Assembly (NCBI GenBank): GCA_009801085.1
Contig: VNWV01000001.1
Span: 496,001-560,000, forward strand
Reading direction: 5' to 3'
Length of the DNA: 64,000 nucleotides
DNA from: Lasiodiplodia sp. COLG20
Taxonomy: Eukaryota > Ascomycota > Dothideomycetes > Botryosphaeriales > Botryosphaeriaceae
In this document: one piece after another, positions 33,976-43,623 of the stretch
Layout: every line of letters begins with the position of its first letter
Position numbering within the stretch: position 1 is the first letter of the stretch
Notes under the pieces: generated by a model
The model's input: only the letters and a program-made list of their open reading frames with translations
The model's database searches: none
Told to the model about the DNA's origin: nothing
Position numbers and translations under genes: made by a program

Positions 33976-36228
33976 GTGAGAGCAACAGCCATGGAACCAC
34001 CTGCCGAAGGCGAACCTGATCCGCCGCGATCCACACCGAGGAATGCATCACTCTTTTGCATCATGTGTCAGAAGTTATTCGCCGAAGTGGGATCCAAGTT
34101 GCTCCATTATCCGACTTGGACGGCGCTGATTGAATCCGCCGCTTTCGGGTGCATTCTTTGCAGTCAAATGATGAGTGCTTTCCTGAAAGATAGCCAAGAA
34201 GAACTGCTGCCACGGTTAAAAGAAGATGCACATTTGAATTCCGCGGCACTTAGTTGCCTGTTCCGTCATTTTGACGGAGCACCCGGACATTCGAGGTGGT
34301 GCCTTCAAGTTCGGGGATTCACCAATAACGGGCTTGCAAACTCCTCTGACCATACTTCATGGGTATATTTCGATGCTTATGAAACATCTGGTAAGTATAT
34401 GGATTCAAACTTCCACGTCCGCATAGAACTTCGATTCACCAAATACGTGGCATAAATTTCGGTTCAAATGGGAGGAAGCTGACTCTATGCAGAATTTAAA
34501 GACCGGTACACCGTTCAGAGCTTGGTTGCTAACCAAATCGAAACTACAGAGTGGACTGATAACGAAAAGACGTGGCAAACAATATCAAGATGGCTGTCAG
34601 ACTGTTTATCCAATCATGCGAGCTGCAATCCCAGCAGCAATGAAACTTTGTGGATGCCATCAAGGGTCATTGATGTATTGCCTAGCCAGATCTCAAACGT
34701 CAAAGAAGATCGAGTATGTCTGGTCTCTACGAAGGACCTCTCTCTTCGTTGCAAGTATGCAACACTTTCACATTGCTGGGGCGGGCAAGTTCCAGTCCAA
34801 CTCAAAAAGGAGACACGCAGCCAATTGAGCAGCGGATATCCGGTCGACTCTCTTCCACGAACTTTTGCCGACGCGGTACGAATCACCAGGAGGCTAGGGC
34901 TCAGATACGTGTGGATTGACTCCTTGTGCATCGAGCAGGATTCAGAAGAGGACTGGAGAAAAGAGTCACAGACAATGAACCAAATCTACAGCCTTTCCTG
35001 GTGTAACATTGCCGCTTCTGCATCCAAGGATTCGTCTGTCGGATGCTTCTTCTATTGGAACACCAAATTTGCTCGGCCATTCGAAGCAGATATCTTCTGG
35101 ACTGCGGACTCAGATGGGCATAGCACGTTTGTGCCGCACATTTTCTTGAGAGCAGACGCGTGGTCCACCTACGTCTATGAAGATGTGTTAGATCAGAGAG
35201 GCTGGGTCATGCAAGAGCGAATATTGCCGGCTCGACAGCTTAGCTTCACTAAAGCAGGCGTTTTCTGGGAATGCAGATGTCTGCTCGCCAACCCGCACCT
35301 TCCCGACGAATTTCCCAACCAACACCAACGCCATTTCTACAAAGACTTTGCCAAGAAACTCGAAGAAATTGCAACAAATCAGCTACCAGTGTCCACCAAA
35401 ATTGGCCGTGAGCACGCCTTGATCACGCGTAATCATAAAATAAATATTACATACCGCGCGTGGGGCGACATTCTCAATGCTTACTCCAGAATGAAACTCA
35501 CAAAGGCGACGGATCGGCTCGTTGCAATCTCCGGTCTGGCCAAAAATATGCAAGGAACAATGGGTGATGAGTATCTTGCGGGCCTGTGGAAGAGCAGGTT
35601 CTTCGTTCAGCTTTGCTGGAAGGTTGACACCTCCCCAGACGAGTTCTTCTATTGCCTTCGCAGACCACGCCCATTATTGGCACCAACTTGGAGCTGGGCG
35701 TCAACATTGCAGCCAATCGATATACCGCGGATGCTTGGTTCCACCAGCCCCCTTTCGGAGGTTTTAGAGGTCAATTTGCAGCATCCGACTGATGACTCCA
35801 CCGGTGAAGTCATTGGAGGTTGCCTACGCCTACGCACCGTCCTTGAGCCAGTCAACCTGTCACAAAGTGACAATAAACCCGGATACCGATTTTTCTTCCA
35901 GGCGTGGATGATGCCTGCTGCCGCGAGTCTTGATGAAAAGTTCACTGAACAGGAGACTTGCGGAAAAACCTTTTGCATACCATTGTACTATGATGAAGAA
36001 CATATCGAGATCTCCGGAATACTCTTACGGTCGACATGCGGAGGACAGAGTGGATACGAAAGAATCGGTTTTTGGGAGTCTAGTTCCGGTTCCCTGAAAA
36101 ACGACGGAGAGGCAGTAGAGGCCGCGGCGGTTGACTGGATGCGGATAGCGGAGTCTTTGATCAACGAGCTGCGAGACCTGTCGGAGAAGGGAACTGCCCC
36201 GAGCTATCAAGATATCGTGATCTACTAG
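33976..36228 (+). CDS. HET-domain protein 3
   Basis: Exons 33976-34390 and 34493-36228 give 716 aa; an ATG at 33991 is an equally good start (711 aa). The N-terminus has FCIMCQKLF and FGCILCSQMM, paired cysteines like those before other HET domains. Exon 2 continues SRWLSDCLSNHASC. The HET core begins at about residue 226 with YATLSHCWGGQVP, then LPRTFADAVRITRRLGLRYVWIDSLCIEQD, DWRKESQTMNQIYSLSWCNIAASASKDS, and LDQRGWVMQERILPARQLSF. Later APTWSWASTLQP and a variable C-terminus. It is the same architecture as HET protein 1 (weak N-terminal cysteines, WL..C..H..C, HET, W-S-W-A-S), so the two are probably related paralogues of an expanded family. The 102-nt intron lies at the matching position, just before the WL motif region. 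Death-effector role inferred from family. Confidence 0.88.
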
Positions 36229-36837
36229 TCTATGAACAGTCAAAGCCAGCGTTGTATGAGGTCTAAAGAGTCGTTTCCGGCTTACCATCAACGTGGACTG
36301 CTAAAATCAGAATATGCCAAGGGAGATAGTAAGGGAGCTGTGGAGAGACAGAGATAGAGGCTTGATGAATACGTTTGATCCGAGTAGAATCAATTGATTT
36401 GAATCTCTATAGTCTGGTTTACGGGACGATCAAGGATATCACGCTCTTTCGAACGAAAGGAAAGCAGAATACAGTGAAAGAACGGACGACAGCCACCGCC
36501 GATAAGGACAAGCTCTTGCATAAAAAGATAAACACAGAAAAAGATGGGCCACTCCACAACTACTCGGTTACTGGTAGTGGACACCGCGGCCGTTGAGAAA
36601 ATAGAAAAGAAGCTTCTGTTTCAGGATGGATAATTGCGTGACTTTGCAAGGGGATATTTTTGCTGTCTTTCTCTTTCTTCATCGCATACACGCCAACACA
36701 TCACCAATTGCATACGGCAAACACCGCTTCGTGGCTGCTTTGCCACGTTCAACAGATCTCCAGACGGACGAAACCAATGACCAATCACCAAACGCGAAGT
36801 CACTCAGAATCACGTATTTCTCACGCGAAAAAAGCAC
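36229..36837. other. Intergenic, convergent
   Basis: Between the stops of HET gene 3 (+) and the CDF transporter (-). AT-richer, with purine-rich and A-rich runs. No gene is seen. Confidence 0.55.
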
Positions 36838-38277
36838 TTAGAGCTCCTTCTTCCAGAAATGCTCGGGGGCGTGCGACGTCTCGTAGTCGACGTGGACATA
36901 GCAGCGCTCAACGTCAGGCAAGCTCTCGAGCTTCGTCTGCAAGGCCTCGGCGACGTCGTGGGTGTTGCGGAGGCTGTCGTCGGGGTTCATGACGATGTCG
37001 ACCTCGACGATGAGGCGGGGGCCGGAGTGCCAGGCGCGGACGGTGTCGATGCCGGTGATGGCGGGCGAGTGGGTCATGGAGACGTAGGTGATGAGCTGCA
37101 GCATGCTCGTGTCGGCCGAGACGCCGATGAGCAGCTGGAACTCGGAGTAGGCGGTGCGCATCCACAAGAACGTGATCAGGCACGAGATGACGATGGCGCC
37201 GGCCGGGTCGATGAACCAGCGCAGCTTGGAGCCGCCGACCGACGTCAGCACGCCGAAGCCGTTGATGAACAGGTCGTTGCGGTGGTCCTCCCACAGAATG
37301 CGCACCTGGCTGTACTTGTTGCGCAGCGCCCAGCAGTACAGGAACAGGACGAACTTGGTGGCGAAGGCCGCCGCCACGGCGATGACGGAAGGCAGGTGGA
37401 AGCTGCGCGTGTCCTCGCTGTGGCCCTCGGCCAGCTCGCGGCACGCCATGACGATGATGATCAGCGAGACGGAGGTCATGAGGAAGCAGAAGAAGATGTT
37501 GCCGGCGGTTTCGATGCGGGCTTTGCCCGAAGGGAAACGAAGGGGATTGACGCGCTTGACGGCACGGTTAGCGAGGATGAGGGTGACGTTAGACATGGGA
37601 TCGAAGATGGCATCGGCCATGGTGGTGAACAGCGACAGCGAGCCCGACGAGATGGCGCCGTACAACTGCAGGCAGACAAGGCAGATGTTGGCGGCGAAGG
37701 AGCCCCAAACGGCAATCTTGAACTGCAGGTTGTCGGCGCCTTCTTCCTCTTTGGCCTCGCGGACATGCTCCGACACGGGCTTCAGCAGACGCTCAATGTT
37801 CTCGTTCTGGTTCTCGTAGAAGGCCTCGATCTTGCGGGCGCGATGGGCCTTCTTGTTGGTGACGAGCGGACCACAGCCATCGCGCTTGCGGGAGGTATTG
37901 GCACGGATCTGCTCGAGCTCGTGGGCGGGCTTGATCTTATCGGCGAGGTTGAAGGGATCGTTGGCGCGGTCGTAGGAGGGCAGGGTGGGCTGGCGCTCAA
38001 CATCGGTGGTTTCGTTAGTGAAGCGCGAGGCGTTCCTATGCGACAGCGGATCCTGGCTCTGGCGCTCGGGAGGCGTCACAGGCTCGAATGCGGTACTGGT
38101 GCCGTTCTTGTTGTGGTTGGCGGGCTCGGGTGTACTCGGGTGGTCGACGGGCGTCAACGCGATGAATTCCGGCCTAGGAGATTCCGTCCGATCGGCTCGA
38201 GCGGCCTGGTTGGCCTGGGTCGGAAACGGATGCGGCCGCAGCGAGATCGAGTGGCGCAGATCGGATTCTGAATTCAT
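36838..38277 (-). CDS. Cation diffusion facilitator transporter, Mn-type
   Basis: Single exon, 479 aa. The start at 38277 (MNSESDL) is preferred over the in-frame ATG at 38388 because the extra 37 residues are UTR-like and would fill the DRS1 divergent promoter. A long polar N-terminus (about 175 residues) precedes six predicted helices beginning KIAVWGSFAANICLVCLQLYGA. Helix 2 carries DAIFD (about residue 222) and helix 5 carries DHRND (about residue 330). A D-x-x-x-D pair in both positions marks the Mn-transporting CDF subgroup, not the Zn type (H/D-x-x-x-D with His-rich loop). The C-terminal cytoplasmic domain (TGIDTVRAWHSGPRLIVEVDIVM) is the ferredoxin-like metal-sensing fold. It likely moves Mn2+ or a related divalent ion into an organelle or out of the cell in exchange for protons. 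Confidence 0.9.
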   Translation of the reverse strand: MNSESDLRHSISLRPHPFPTQANQAARADRTESPRPEFIALTPVDHPSTPEPANHNKNGTSTAFEPVTPPERQSQDPLSHRNASRFTNETTDVERQPTLPSYDRANDPFNLADKIKPAHELEQIRANTSRKRDGCGPLVTNKKAHRARKIEAFYENQNENIERLLKPVSEHVREAKEEEGADNLQFKIAVWGSFAANICLVCLQLYGAISSGSLSLFTTMADAIFDPMSNVTLILANRAVKRVNPLRFPSGKARIETAGNIFFCFLMTSVSLIIIVMACRELAEGHSEDTRSFHLPSVIAVAAAFATKFVLFLYCWALRNKYSQVRILWEDHRNDLFINGFGVLTSVGGSKLRWFIDPAGAIVISCLITFLWMRTAYSEFQLLIGVSADTSMLQLITYVSMTHSPAITGIDTVRAWHSGPRLIVEVDIVMNPDDSLRNTHDVAEALQTKLESLPDVERCYVHVDYETSHAPEHFWKKEL

Positions 38278-38585
38278 GCTGCTAGTGTCGATGGTATATG
38301 GAAGTTGAGGATGGAGAGGGGTGAAAACTCCGCTCCCCCAGCTGAGTAACAAAACGCTTATCGCTGGCGCCGTGCCTCTTGTGTGCACCTGGGCACTGCG
38401 GCGGGAGCTCGACAGCGAATCGGCCGCCCACGCGCCATGATTCCCCGCTGCTCAAGTCTAGCTGCTGCTGTGGCGCCGGATGTCCATGCGCTCCGGCGGT
38501 GAGCCCACCCCGGCGGCAGAATCTGAGCTCTCCCGAAACTTTTTTGGACCGCTGCGCAAAACACCAAAGTCCCGCGCCCGCAAAA
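38278..38585. promoter_or_regulatory. Divergent promoter between CDF transporter and DRS1
   Basis: Only 308 bases separate the two ATGs, which point away from each other, so the cores of both promoters must lie here. No TATA consensus is seen. It is GC-rich, in keeping with a housekeeping bidirectional promoter. Confidence 0.55.
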
Positions 38586-41110
38586 ATGGCTCCCCGCGAC
38601 CTCGACGACGACTTCGTCCTGACCATTTCCGACAATGAGGACAACATCCCCGACCTCGACGGCGAGCCCGAGCCCGAGCTGCCCTCCACGAACGCCAAGA
38701 AGCGCAAGCGCGACTCCGCCGCCGCCGACGCAGACCTGAGCGCCTCCAAGAAGAAGAACAAGAAGAGCAAGAAGCAGAAAAAGGCCCCGAGCCCGTCGCC
38801 CGAGCCCGAGGAAGACGATGAGGAGGAGAACTGGGCGGCTGCTGGCGAGGACGACGGCGCAATGGCCTCCGATTTCGAGTTCCAGGCCGGCGATGTCGAC
38901 ATTGGCGTGGTAGACGACTTTGACGGCTGGGGCCTGGAGTCCGATGCTAAGAAGAAGGGCGGCGACAAGAAGGCTGTCGATATCGACGAGATCATTGCGC
39001 GCAGGCGCCAAAAGCAGGAGGAGACTGAGAAGAAGCAGAAGAAGAAGAAGAAGGACGAGGCCGAGGACTCTGACGATGAGTCTGACGCACAATTGGACGC
39101 GGCCGAGGAATTCACCGGGCTTGACGAGGATGAGACTCTGGCAGAGGATGGTTTTGGTATGGGCGCTCAGGACGCAGAAGAGTCCGGCGACGAGGAAGTT
39201 GAGGATGAAGATGAATCCGATGATGATGGAGAGGAGGCAGAAGAGGAGGACGAGGACGAGGATGAGGATGTCGCTAAGCCTGTAGCGCACCCTGATGACC
39301 TTCAGTCCGATTCTTCAGACGACGACGAAGAGGAGGATCCCGTGGAGGCAGAACGCAGGAAAGCCTTCTTCGCCCCTGAGGAAGACTTGGACGACTCCAA
39401 ACCTTCGGCTGCCAAAGGAAAGGGCTCTTTCCAGCACATGTCTCTGTCACGCCCAATCCTCAAAGGTCTCGCTGCCGTTGGCTTCACCGAGCCGACTCCT
39501 ATCCAGTCAAAGACAATCCCTGTTGCTCTGCTTGGTAAGGATGTCGTCGGTGGTGCCGTTACTGGTTCCGGTAAAACCGGTGCTTTCATCATCCCCATTC
39601 TGGAACGTCTTCTCTACAGACCCAAGAAGGTCCCCACTACCCGTGTGGCCATTCTGATGCCCACCCGTGAACTGGCTGTGCAGTGTTTCAACGTCGCCAA
39701 GAAGCTCGCAGCCTTCACGGATATCACCTTCGCCCAGATCGTCGGTGGTTTCAGTCTCAGAGAACAGGAGAACATCCTCAAGCAAAGGCCAGACGTCGTC
39801 ATTGCCACACCTGGTCGTTTCATCGACCACATGCGCAACTCCCCCAGCTTCGCCGTCGACACTCTTGAAATCCTGGTTCTCGACGAGGCTGATCGTATGC
39901 TCGAAGACGGTTTCGCCGACGAGTTGAACGAGATTCTCACCACCATCCCCAAGTCCAGGCAGACCATGCTGTTCTCCGCCACCATGACGGACTCCGTCGA
40001 TAAGCTCATCCGCGTCGGCCTGAACAAGCCCGTCCGTCTGATGGTCGACGCCAAGAAGGCCACAGTCTCCGGCCTCGTGCAGGAGTTCGTCCGCCTGCGG
40101 CCAGGCAGGGAGGAAAAGAAGCTGGCAGTCCTGATGTACCTCTGCAAAGAAGTCTACACGGACCGCGTCATCATCTTCTTCCGCGCAAAGAAGGAAGCGC
40201 ATCGCGTGCGCATCCTCTTCGGTCTCCACAACATCAAAGCCGCTGAACTCCACGGCAGCATGAGCCAGGAACAGGTAAGCCGCATGCCAAACCCAACCTT
40301 CAGTAACCATCCAGCTAACAATGAATCCAGCGTATCTCCGCCGTCGAGTCCTTCCGGAGCCACGCCGCCTCGCACCTCCTCGCCACCGACCTCGCCTCCC
40401 GTGGTCTCGACATCAAGGGCGTCAGCACCGTCATCAACTACGGCGCCCCGCAGTCCCACGAAATCTACCTCCACCGTGTCGGTCGTACGGCCCGTGGCGG
40501 CGCGACCGGTCGCGCCTGCACCATCGCATCCGAGCCGGACCGCAAGGTCGTCAAAGCCGTCGTGAAAGCCGCACGCGCGCAGGCGGCGCAGGACAAGGCG
40601 GCGCCGCCAAAGATCGTGTCGCGGCAGGTGCCGCTCGACGCCATCGACGCCTGGGACGCGAAGCTGCGCGACGCCGACGCCGACATCGACGCCATCCTCA
40701 AGGAAGAAAAGGAAGAACGTGCCCTCGCTCAGGCCGACATGGAAATCCGCAAGGGCGAGAACATCGTCCGCCACCAGGACGAGATCCTCGCGCGCCCCAA
40801 GCGCACCTGGTTCGAGTCCGAGCAGCAGAAGCTGGCTGCCAAGCAGGCCGGCCGCGCGGAGCTGAATGGTGAGGCCGCGGGTGCGGTGAAGGGGAAGAAG
40901 AAGAAGCTGAGTAATAAGGAGAAGAAGAGGCTGGATGCCAGCTCTGAGCGTAAGGAAGGCCCCGGTATGGGCTGGAAGAAGGGGAAGGCGGAGCGCGCGG
41001 GTAAGGGCGCGTTGGAGGCGGCGAAGAAGCCGAAGAAGAAGGCAACCGGGGCAAAGAAGGGGGGTGCAACGGCTGCTGGTGGTGCTGCTGGGAAGAAGGG
41101 GAGGAAGTAG
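38586..41110 (+). CDS. DRS1: ATP-dependent DEAD-box RNA helicase DRS1 (60S ribosome assembly)
   Basis: Exons 38586-40274 and 40331-41110 give 822 aa. Drs1 acts in the nucleolus on pre-60S particles during 27S rRNA processing. The first ~270 residues are acidic and Lys-rich, as in known Drs1 proteins. The helicase core starts near residue 283: [10 protein letters not shown] (Q motif), [11 protein letters not shown] (I), PTRELAVQC (Ia), TPGRFIDHM (Ib), DEADRML (II, about residue 433), FSATMT (III), [11 protein letters not shown] (IV), [11 protein letters not shown] (V) and [10 protein letters not shown] (VI). A Lys-rich tail with [11 protein letters not shown], typical of Drs1, follows. The 56-nt intron removes a gtaagc..tccag segment between motifs IV and V. 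The ATG at 38586 is preferred because upstream codons in frame are UTR-like. Confidence 0.96.
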
Positions 41111-41525
41111 AGAAAAAAGAGGGGGGATTGGGTAGGCGTTAATAATGCATGAAGAATTTTGTGAGTTCAATCTGCGAGTAAGAAGTCTTTCGTCCAAGTT
41201 GAGGCTTTTGGTTGTACAAAAGGGCAGTTCGACTGGAGTGTGGGGGGCTGTTCTTCATCTTCAAGTGCGCAAAAGTTGTCGGATAAGAGGATTCGAGTTC
41301 AGAAGACCCTCCTGTCTGTACTTTACGCTCTCATACCCGTACAGTGTCATTTATCATTACTACTGTAAGTCCTCAACACTTCGCCATTGATGACAGGAGT
41401 GGAGATTCTGCTTTCTTTACATTCTTAGTCTTCAACAGGTCAAGTAAAAAAAGAAGCGGAGATTCCAGATATCCCTGCGAACACAAACTCCTATCGTTCT
41501 TTATAACATCCGTCATATTGCTCCA
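41111..41525. other. Intergenic, convergent
   Basis: Short 3'-3' spacer between DRS1 and the P450 gene. AT-richer; no gene is seen. Confidence 0.55.
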
Positions 41526-43251
41526 CTACTCCTTCCAGCGTCCGGGCACCGGGGTGACCTTGATCATCAACGGCGGCTTCGCCCACAGCGTGTACGCCTT
41601 CTGCTCTATCCAGCGCTCGCTCTCCTTGCAGAGTTCAAAATCGAAGTGCCAAATGAGGTACGACAGCATGAGGCGGATCTCATGATACGCCAAGCTATAG
41701 CAAATCCAGCAGTCAGTCATCACATACCAATATAAGCGGCAAGAAAACAAAACAAACAACACTCACTTCATCCCCAAGCAATTCCTCGGCCCCACACTGA
41801 ACGGCTGGAACACCTTCTTGTCGTCCCTGGCGAACCTCTTCTCGCCGCCCTCGCTCTCGGGCAGCCACCGTTCGGGGCAGAAGTCGTCAGGCGCCTCGAA
41901 GTTTTCCTTGGAATGAAATGCCGCCCACTGCGTGACGAAAACAGTCGCGTCGGGCGGGACAAAGCGGCCGACAATCTCCGCGCCCTGCTTGGGCACGCGG
42001 CGGATCTGGCCGTCCGGCACGGGCGGGTAGACGCGCAGGGCCTCGTCAACAACAGCAACGAGGAAGGGCAAGCGGGACTGCAGCGCCTCGAGCGTCATCT
42101 CTTCTTTGCTGCGGAAAGTGGTGCGGATCTCCTTGGCGAGGCGGGCGTAGGCGGGCGGGTGGGTGGCGAGCAGGTAGACGGCGCCGGAGAGGAGCGTGGC
42201 CGTGGTCTCGGTGCCGGCAACCATGAAGAGCGAGGCGTTGCTCTCCATCTGGCCCATGGTGAGCTTCACGCGCTCGTGCTGGCCCTCGTAGGCGCGCAGC
42301 ACCTGCGTCCAGATGTCCGGGCGGCCCTCGATGGCGCCGCCGCGCGCCAGCCGCTCGTGCACCTGGTCGGCGGCGTACTTCATGTGCGCCTTGCGCTTGG
42401 CCTGCAGCGAGCGCGGGAGCAGCAGCGGCATGAGGATGTCGACGATCGGGAAGTAGTACGAGATGGAGGCGCGGAAGGAGAAGAGTTTGATGCCGGCGAA
42501 CGTGTTGCGCACCCAGTCAGTGTACTCGGACTTCTCCAGCAACCCCATCGGGTTGCCGAAGGCTAGGTCCGACATGATGTCGAAGGTGGCGAAGTTGAAG
42601 AACTGCGTGATGTCGACGGCGCCGTCCGTGTTGGCGGCCGCGCGCTCGCGGATCTTGTCGGCCATCAGCCCGATGTACTTGAGCAGCAGCGGTTCCTGCT
42701 CCTTCAGCGCGCGCTGCGAGAAGGCCGGGCTGAGGATGTTGCGCAGGTGCCGGTGCTCGTCGTTGTCCTCGGTGCTGATCAGCGACGGCTCGATGTCGCG
42801 GCCCCGCGGCGTCGTGCGGAAGTCCCGCATCAGCGAGCCTTTGTTGCCGTAGCCATAGATGTCTGTTTAAAGGTTGTGTGTTAGCTCGCAGTCTTGGCAA
42901 CGGTGATGCAGGAACCGATATGCATGTGGTTGCGGCGCCAGACCTTTCCAGGCATCTCCGTCCGAGTAGCTCAGCTCATTCGGACTCACGCGCACGACTT
43001 TGCCGTAGCGCTTGTGCAGCTCGAGGGATTGCAACGGGCTTCGGCCTGCCAAGCGCGCGCGCATGCGAGGCAGCGGCGTTGCGCGACATAGCAAGGGACC
43101 GGGGTAGCCGCGTAGCGGGTGGAAGAAGAGGTTGTAGATCACCCGTCCGGCGGCCCAGGCCAGCTACCAACGTGTCAGCGCCTGCAGAGTCATGGTGACT
43201 GGTGCGACGTCGCTTTACCAGCAAGAGAGGGATGATTTGTGTTGCGACCAT
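41526..43251 (-). CDS. Cytochrome P450 monooxygenase
   Basis: Four exons, complement(41526-41694, 41767-42862, 42944-43163, 43219-43251), give 505 aa. The first exon is only 11 codons (MVATQIIPLLL), continuing into a membrane anchor and the proline hinge NLFFHPLRGYPGPLL. Motifs: I-helix VAGTETTAT, K-helix ExxR as DEALRVYPP, FCPERWLPE, and the heme loop FSVGPRNCLGM with axial Cys about residue 446. The last exon begins in NLAYHEIRLML. Overall it resembles the fungal CYP65-type, isotrichodermin-C15-hydroxylase-like group that occurs in many secondary-metabolite clusters. No polyketide, peptide or terpene synthase is in the window, so the substrate is unknown. Membrane of the ER is expected. Splice sites are GT..AG throughout, the second donor being the weaker gtctgg. 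Confidence 0.9.
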
Positions 43252-43623
43252 GGCACAGATCTGATCAAGAGCCCACTTGAAAGTCTAAGGAAGAGAGGAG
43301 CTTTGCGAAATGCATCGAAATGAGGTTCCAGGTAGCTCATAAGTAGGGCTGGTGGCCATGCCGTTGTAAGGATGGTGCGGGGTTTGTTTGTGCCACAGCA
43401 TAAGCAGCCAACGTTGTCAGCCGCGTACTTGGCCAATCGCATCGACATCATCATCCTCTGCACGTCTGTGATTGGCCAGTATCTACCACGTCGTAAACCA
43501 TTCCCTGAGAGACAAGTCCTGCTCTCGCAAGGCTCGCCAAATGGGGGATCGTCGCTGAGCCACCACGGAAAATCAACCCGTGGGAAACACCCCATCTATC
43601 TGATACTAATGTACAAGTATTGA
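43252..43623. other. Intergenic
   Basis: Spacer upstream of the P450 gene and 3' of the coiled-coil gene, both on the minus strand. No gene is seen; it should contain the P450 promoter. Confidence 0.55.

Noticed and set aside
36859..38271. 470-codon plus-strand open frame
   Set aside because: Antisense of the CDF transporter; Gly/Asp/Val-rich, no domain, while the minus strand has six helices and metal motifs.
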